A DNA stretch of 7,389 nucleotides, from positions 1-7,389 of the forward strand of contig JAFYGL010000664.1 of assembly GCA_017543165.1 (NCBI GenBank), in the 5' to 3' direction. A program made the position numbers and the translations under genes. The notes under the pieces were generated by a model. That model did not search any database and was not told the DNA's origin. It saw nothing but the letters and a program-made list of their open reading frames with translations. Source of the DNA: Victivallales bacterium (lineage in GTDB: Bacteria > Verrucomicrobiota > Lentisphaeria > Oligosphaerales > Oligosphaeraceae). How positions within the stretch are numbered: the first letter of the stretch is position 1; the number at the start of each line of letters is the position of its first letter. Shown here in pieces: positions 5,227-7,389 of this stretch.

Positions 5227-7140
5227 ATGAAATCAAAAGCACTTTTTCAACTGTTGCAGCAGTCCCTCAGTGGCGAGGCGATCCAGTCCTTTGCGGAGCA
5301 ATTCCGTGAATACCCACTTAAGTTGAGTTTCTCCTCGTATGCGAAGGGCATCAATTTCCTGGCGGAACAGTACAGGTCATTCGGCCTGGACGCCGAAGTG
5401 CTGGATTTTCCAGCAGACGGCAAGACCGTTTACGCTGACAGGCATTTCCCGCTGGCATGGGATGTGGATGAGGCTTGGGCGGAAATCGATGGTCTGCGCA
5501 TCGCCGACTACCAGGAATGCACGTATTGCGTAGTGCCTTTCTCCAATGACAGCAATGGTATCCAAAAGGCAAGCATGATTCCATACGATGAACTGCCTGA
5601 AAACGCGGACCTGAAGAAAATTGTCCCGCTGATTACCAGAATGCCCAACGGCACAATCGTCAAGAAACTCATGGACCGTGGATGCCGCGCATTCATGGCG
5701 ACTGTCGACCTCCAGCCAATTCATCCATCGCTGGACAATACACGGCGCTGGTACAACGACCTGTTCGGTGCAGGCCAGATAGACTACCGCGACCGCACAT
5801 GCTGCGGCTTTTCCCTTACGCCGCGCATAGCCCGCGATTTGCTCACGCGCTACGCGGAGAAAGGACCAATTCCTGTGAAATATCTGATGAAGACACGGAC
5901 ATACGAGGGCAAGGCACCTGCGGTCACTGCAGTGCTGAAAGGCAAATCCCAGCGCTGTTTCTTCATCACGGCCCATGCATACGAGCCGCACGCCACAAAC
6001 AATGTGGCAGGCGTCTCCTGCTGCCTGGAAATCGCGCGGACATTGTCCCGCCTCATCCAGGAAGGCAAACTGCCTCAGCCTGAATACTCAATACGGTTCT
6101 TCCATGGTCTGGAAAACTTCAGCCTCTATGCCTGGGGCATGTCGCACCAGGACGAGATGAAGAATGCGCTGGGCGGCGTTTCGCTGGATTCTTTCGGTCG
6201 AAGCGAGACGGAAGGCTTCAAGGAGCACTTTGTACTGCGCCGCAGCCTGAACGTCCATCCTTCCAACCAACATTCCGCAGCAAGAGAGTATCTGGAACTT
6301 GCCTCTGAGGCAAGCGGCATTTCGTTTGAAGTCAAGGAAGCATCTAAGAACAATGAGGACCTTATGCAGGACCCAATGTTTGGCCCTGCGTGGAATCTGT
6401 TTTATGGCTCGCTTTGGGAAGAGCCGCTCGCAACATATCCACGATGCTACTTCTACCATACCAGCAATGACACGCCTGACAAATTGTCGCCAGTTGCGCT
6501 GAATGCTGGCGCTTCATTTGCGGCGGCGCTGGCAGTTGATACAGTGACACGCCGCACCGCCCTGGAACGGGCACAGCGTGCCGCGCAAGATTGGAAACTG
6601 ATTGTGAGGGACAAATGCCTGGAGGCGCTGAAACTGGAGGACAATGAAGCTGAGCTGCGAATGATTCGCGCCCAAAGACTGGCCGCATGGAGTGAATTGG
6701 CAATGGCCTCCGCCTCAACTGCGATTGGCAATGAAGACCTCATCGCAGAATTCCGCGCATTCGCGGCAAAGCAATTCAATGCCGCATATCAACTTCTAAT
6801 CGGCGGCAAGCCGCCAAAAATAAAATCAACCGAAGGGAAGGCCATAATTGCCCGCACCATGCCAGGTCCAATAGGACTGGGCTGCATCGGGGAGGAACTG
6901 CGTCCGCTGGCAAAGGAGGCAATGGGCTATGCGTGCAATGAATACTGGTGCTTTGACGAATGCGGCACCAACTACTTCTATTTTGACGGCAAGCGCACTG
7001 TATTCCAAGTTGCATTGGCAATCTGGAGCACGCGTCCATACGGTGTTCACGAAACGAAGGACGGTCTTGCTAGGGAATTGCAACGCCAGTCAAAGTTGGC
7101 TGAACTGGTGGTCAAGGCTGGCCTGGCTGCAACAAAATAG
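5227..7140 (+). CDS. M28-like metallopeptidase homologue with PA-like insert and winged-helix-like C-terminus
   Basis: The 637-residue product has no signal peptide or membrane helix, so it is probably cytosolic. Residues 230-435 follow the zinc aminopeptidase (M28) plan: 'FFITAHAYEPHATNNVAGVSCCLEIARTL' (His250), 'IRFFHGLENFSLYAWG' (Glu296), 'GGVSLDSFG' (Asp321) and 'FYHTSNDTPDKLSP' (His411). A segment at about 130-225 resembles a protease-associated (PA) insert. Residues 440-530 are helical, and 560-637 ('YWCFDECGTNYFYFDGKRTVFQVALAIW') suggest a winged-helix-like domain. The 'HxYEP...NxxG' style recalls DUF4910-like relatives. The bridging Asp of classical M28 enzymes (second D of 'GADDNASG') appears as Asn258, and the second Glu of the 'EE' pair as Asn297. 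It may therefore have altered metal binding or be catalytically weak. Substrate unknown. ATG 5227 is the only upstream start, as an in-frame TGA lies at 5203; there is no Shine-Dalgarno. It lies 56 nt after the operon and may be separately transcribed. Confidence 0.85.
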   Translation: MKSKALFQLLQQSLSGEAIQSFAEQFREYPLKLSFSSYAKGINFLAEQYRSFGLDAEVLDFPADGKTVYADRHFPLAWDVDEAWAEIDGLRIADYQECTYCVVPFSNDSNGIQKASMIPYDELPENADLKKIVPLITRMPNGTIVKKLMDRGCRAFMATVDLQPIHPSLDNTRRWYNDLFGAGQIDYRDRTCCGFSLTPRIARDLLTRYAEKGPIPVKYLMKTRTYEGKAPAVTAVLKGKSQRCFFITAHAYEPHATNNVAGVSCCLEIARTLSRLIQEGKLPQPEYSIRFFHGLENFSLYAWGMSHQDEMKNALGGVSLDSFGRSETEGFKEHFVLRRSLNVHPSNQHSAAREYLELASEASGISFEVKEASKNNEDLMQDPMFGPAWNLFYGSLWEEPLATYPRCYFYHTSNDTPDKLSPVALNAGASFAAALAVDTVTRRTALERAQRAAQDWKLIVRDKCLEALKLEDNEAELRMIRAQRLAAWSELAMASASTAIGNEDLIAEFRAFAAKQFNAAYQLLIGGKPPKIKSTEGKAIIARTMPGPIGLGCIGEELRPLAKEAMGYACNEYWCFDECGTNYFYFDGKRTVFQVALAIWSTRPYGVHETKDGLARELQRQSKLAELVVKAGLAATK

Positions 7141-7183
7141 CATATCAATAAGACTGTGATGTGCGCAAGCAACAAGCCATGTG

Positions 7184-7347
7184 CTAGTACTTAATTGATT
7201 TAATTCGTTAACATCTGCATTGTTCTTTTGGGCTGTATTTGCTGCGATTTTCGCCTTGCGTGCGAAAGCACGCGCGGCTCAAATCGCAACAAAACATCTC
7301 CAAAACTTCAACGCACCTGTATTCGAATTAAATCAATTAAGTACTAG
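7184..7347. mobile_element. MITE-like palindromic element with 20-23-bp perfect inverted ends
   Basis: Bases 7185-7207 are exactly complementary to 7324-7346, and C7184/G7347 extend the pairing. Both ends carry CTAG (7184-7187 and 7344-7347). Read as a duplicated 4-bp target, this leaves a 156-bp element (7188-7343) with 20-bp perfect inverted ends, TACTTAATTGATTTAATTCG. CTAG fits the YTAR targets known for IS5-type transposases, so a non-autonomous relative is plausible. Inside, 7238-7250 pairs with 7281-7293 with one mismatch; 7253-7255 pairs with 7276-7278; and GCGTGC (7258-7263) pairs with GCACGC (7268-7273) around a GAAA tetraloop. Bases 7217-7231 and 7300-7314 are also partly complementary. 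The whole thing folds as one long imperfect hairpin. A structured RNA or a terminator for the peptidase gene is the main alternative. Confidence 0.55.
7238..7293 (+). other. Central stem-loop capped by a GNRA tetraloop
   Basis: TTTGCTGCGATTT (7238-7250) pairs with AAATCGCAACAAA (7281-7293) with a single C/A mismatch. An internal loop follows, then GCC/GGC, then GCGTGC-GAAA-GCACGC. GNRA tetraloops stabilise RNA hairpins and act as docking sites, so this part may work as RNA if transcribed with the upstream gene. It equally suits a MITE core. Confidence 0.45.
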
Positions 7348-7389
7348 GAAGGCACAAGCAACTGTGACGATAGCGCCGCGACATAGAAC

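Larger units (their letters stand above)
7141..7389. other. Non-coding tail after the last gene
   Basis: No gene is visible in these 249 bases on either strand. Most of it is the palindromic element at 7184-7347. The flanks share a near-identical word: GCGCAAGCAAC at 7163-7173 and GCACAAGCAAC at 7352-7362, 10 of 11 bases. ACTGTGATG (from 7153) and ACTGTGACG (from 7361) are also alike. The window ends before any downstream gene begins. Confidence 0.6.

Noticed and set aside
7184..7347. Integron attC site
   Set aside because: The element folds as a hairpin, but I do not find paired RYYYAAC and GTTRRRY core sites at its ends, and there is no cassette array or integrase.

Overview
The window holds four rightward protein genes (404-7140) between a roughly 400-nt leader and a roughly 250-nt tail, both non-coding. 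I see no rRNA, tRNA, CRISPR array or transposase gene. The organism is probably a Gram-negative bacterium of the PVC superphylum (Planctomycetota, Verrucomicrobiota, Lentisphaerota), with Lentisphaerota/Victivallales-like as my best guess. This rests on the large membrane protein at 1413-4535. Its plan (N-terminal helices, Ig-like 'APPEVRF...DDYGI' stretch, coiled coil, Gly-rich block with GGRSGEGRSGKSTGQ and GKGGRKTPTRL, ending in VPPAFEEYVGEYFKA) matches what I remember of such proteins in that group. That is recollection, not a search.

Layout: 1-403 is a leader with a possible promoter (154-181), a perfect 20-bp palindrome (197-216) and a perfect 26-bp-arm hairpin (312-366). Three genes then form a tightly coupled unit. 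They are a secreted protein with an internal duplication (404-1438), the large membrane-anchored protein (1413-4535, overlapping the first by 26 nt) and a small secreted protein with a carbohydrate-binding-like fold (4532-5170, ATGA overlap). All three appear to act in the envelope or outside the inner membrane. After a 56-nt gap comes a signal-less M28-like metallopeptidase homologue (5227-7140), which may have its own promoter and a leaderless start. The tail holds a compact palindromic element of about 160 bp that looks like a MITE, though it could be a structured RNA or terminator.

How the genes may work together (inference): the first three look like an envelope assembly. The middle protein would be a membrane-anchored periplasmic scaffold, and the two small secreted proteins would be partners or substrate binders. 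The peptidase homologue is predicted cytosolic, and its link to the others is only proximity plus a shared upstream motif. The most unexplained signals are non-coding: the hairpin and its degenerate half-copy before the peptidase gene, the 20-bp palindrome, and the terminal palindromic element.
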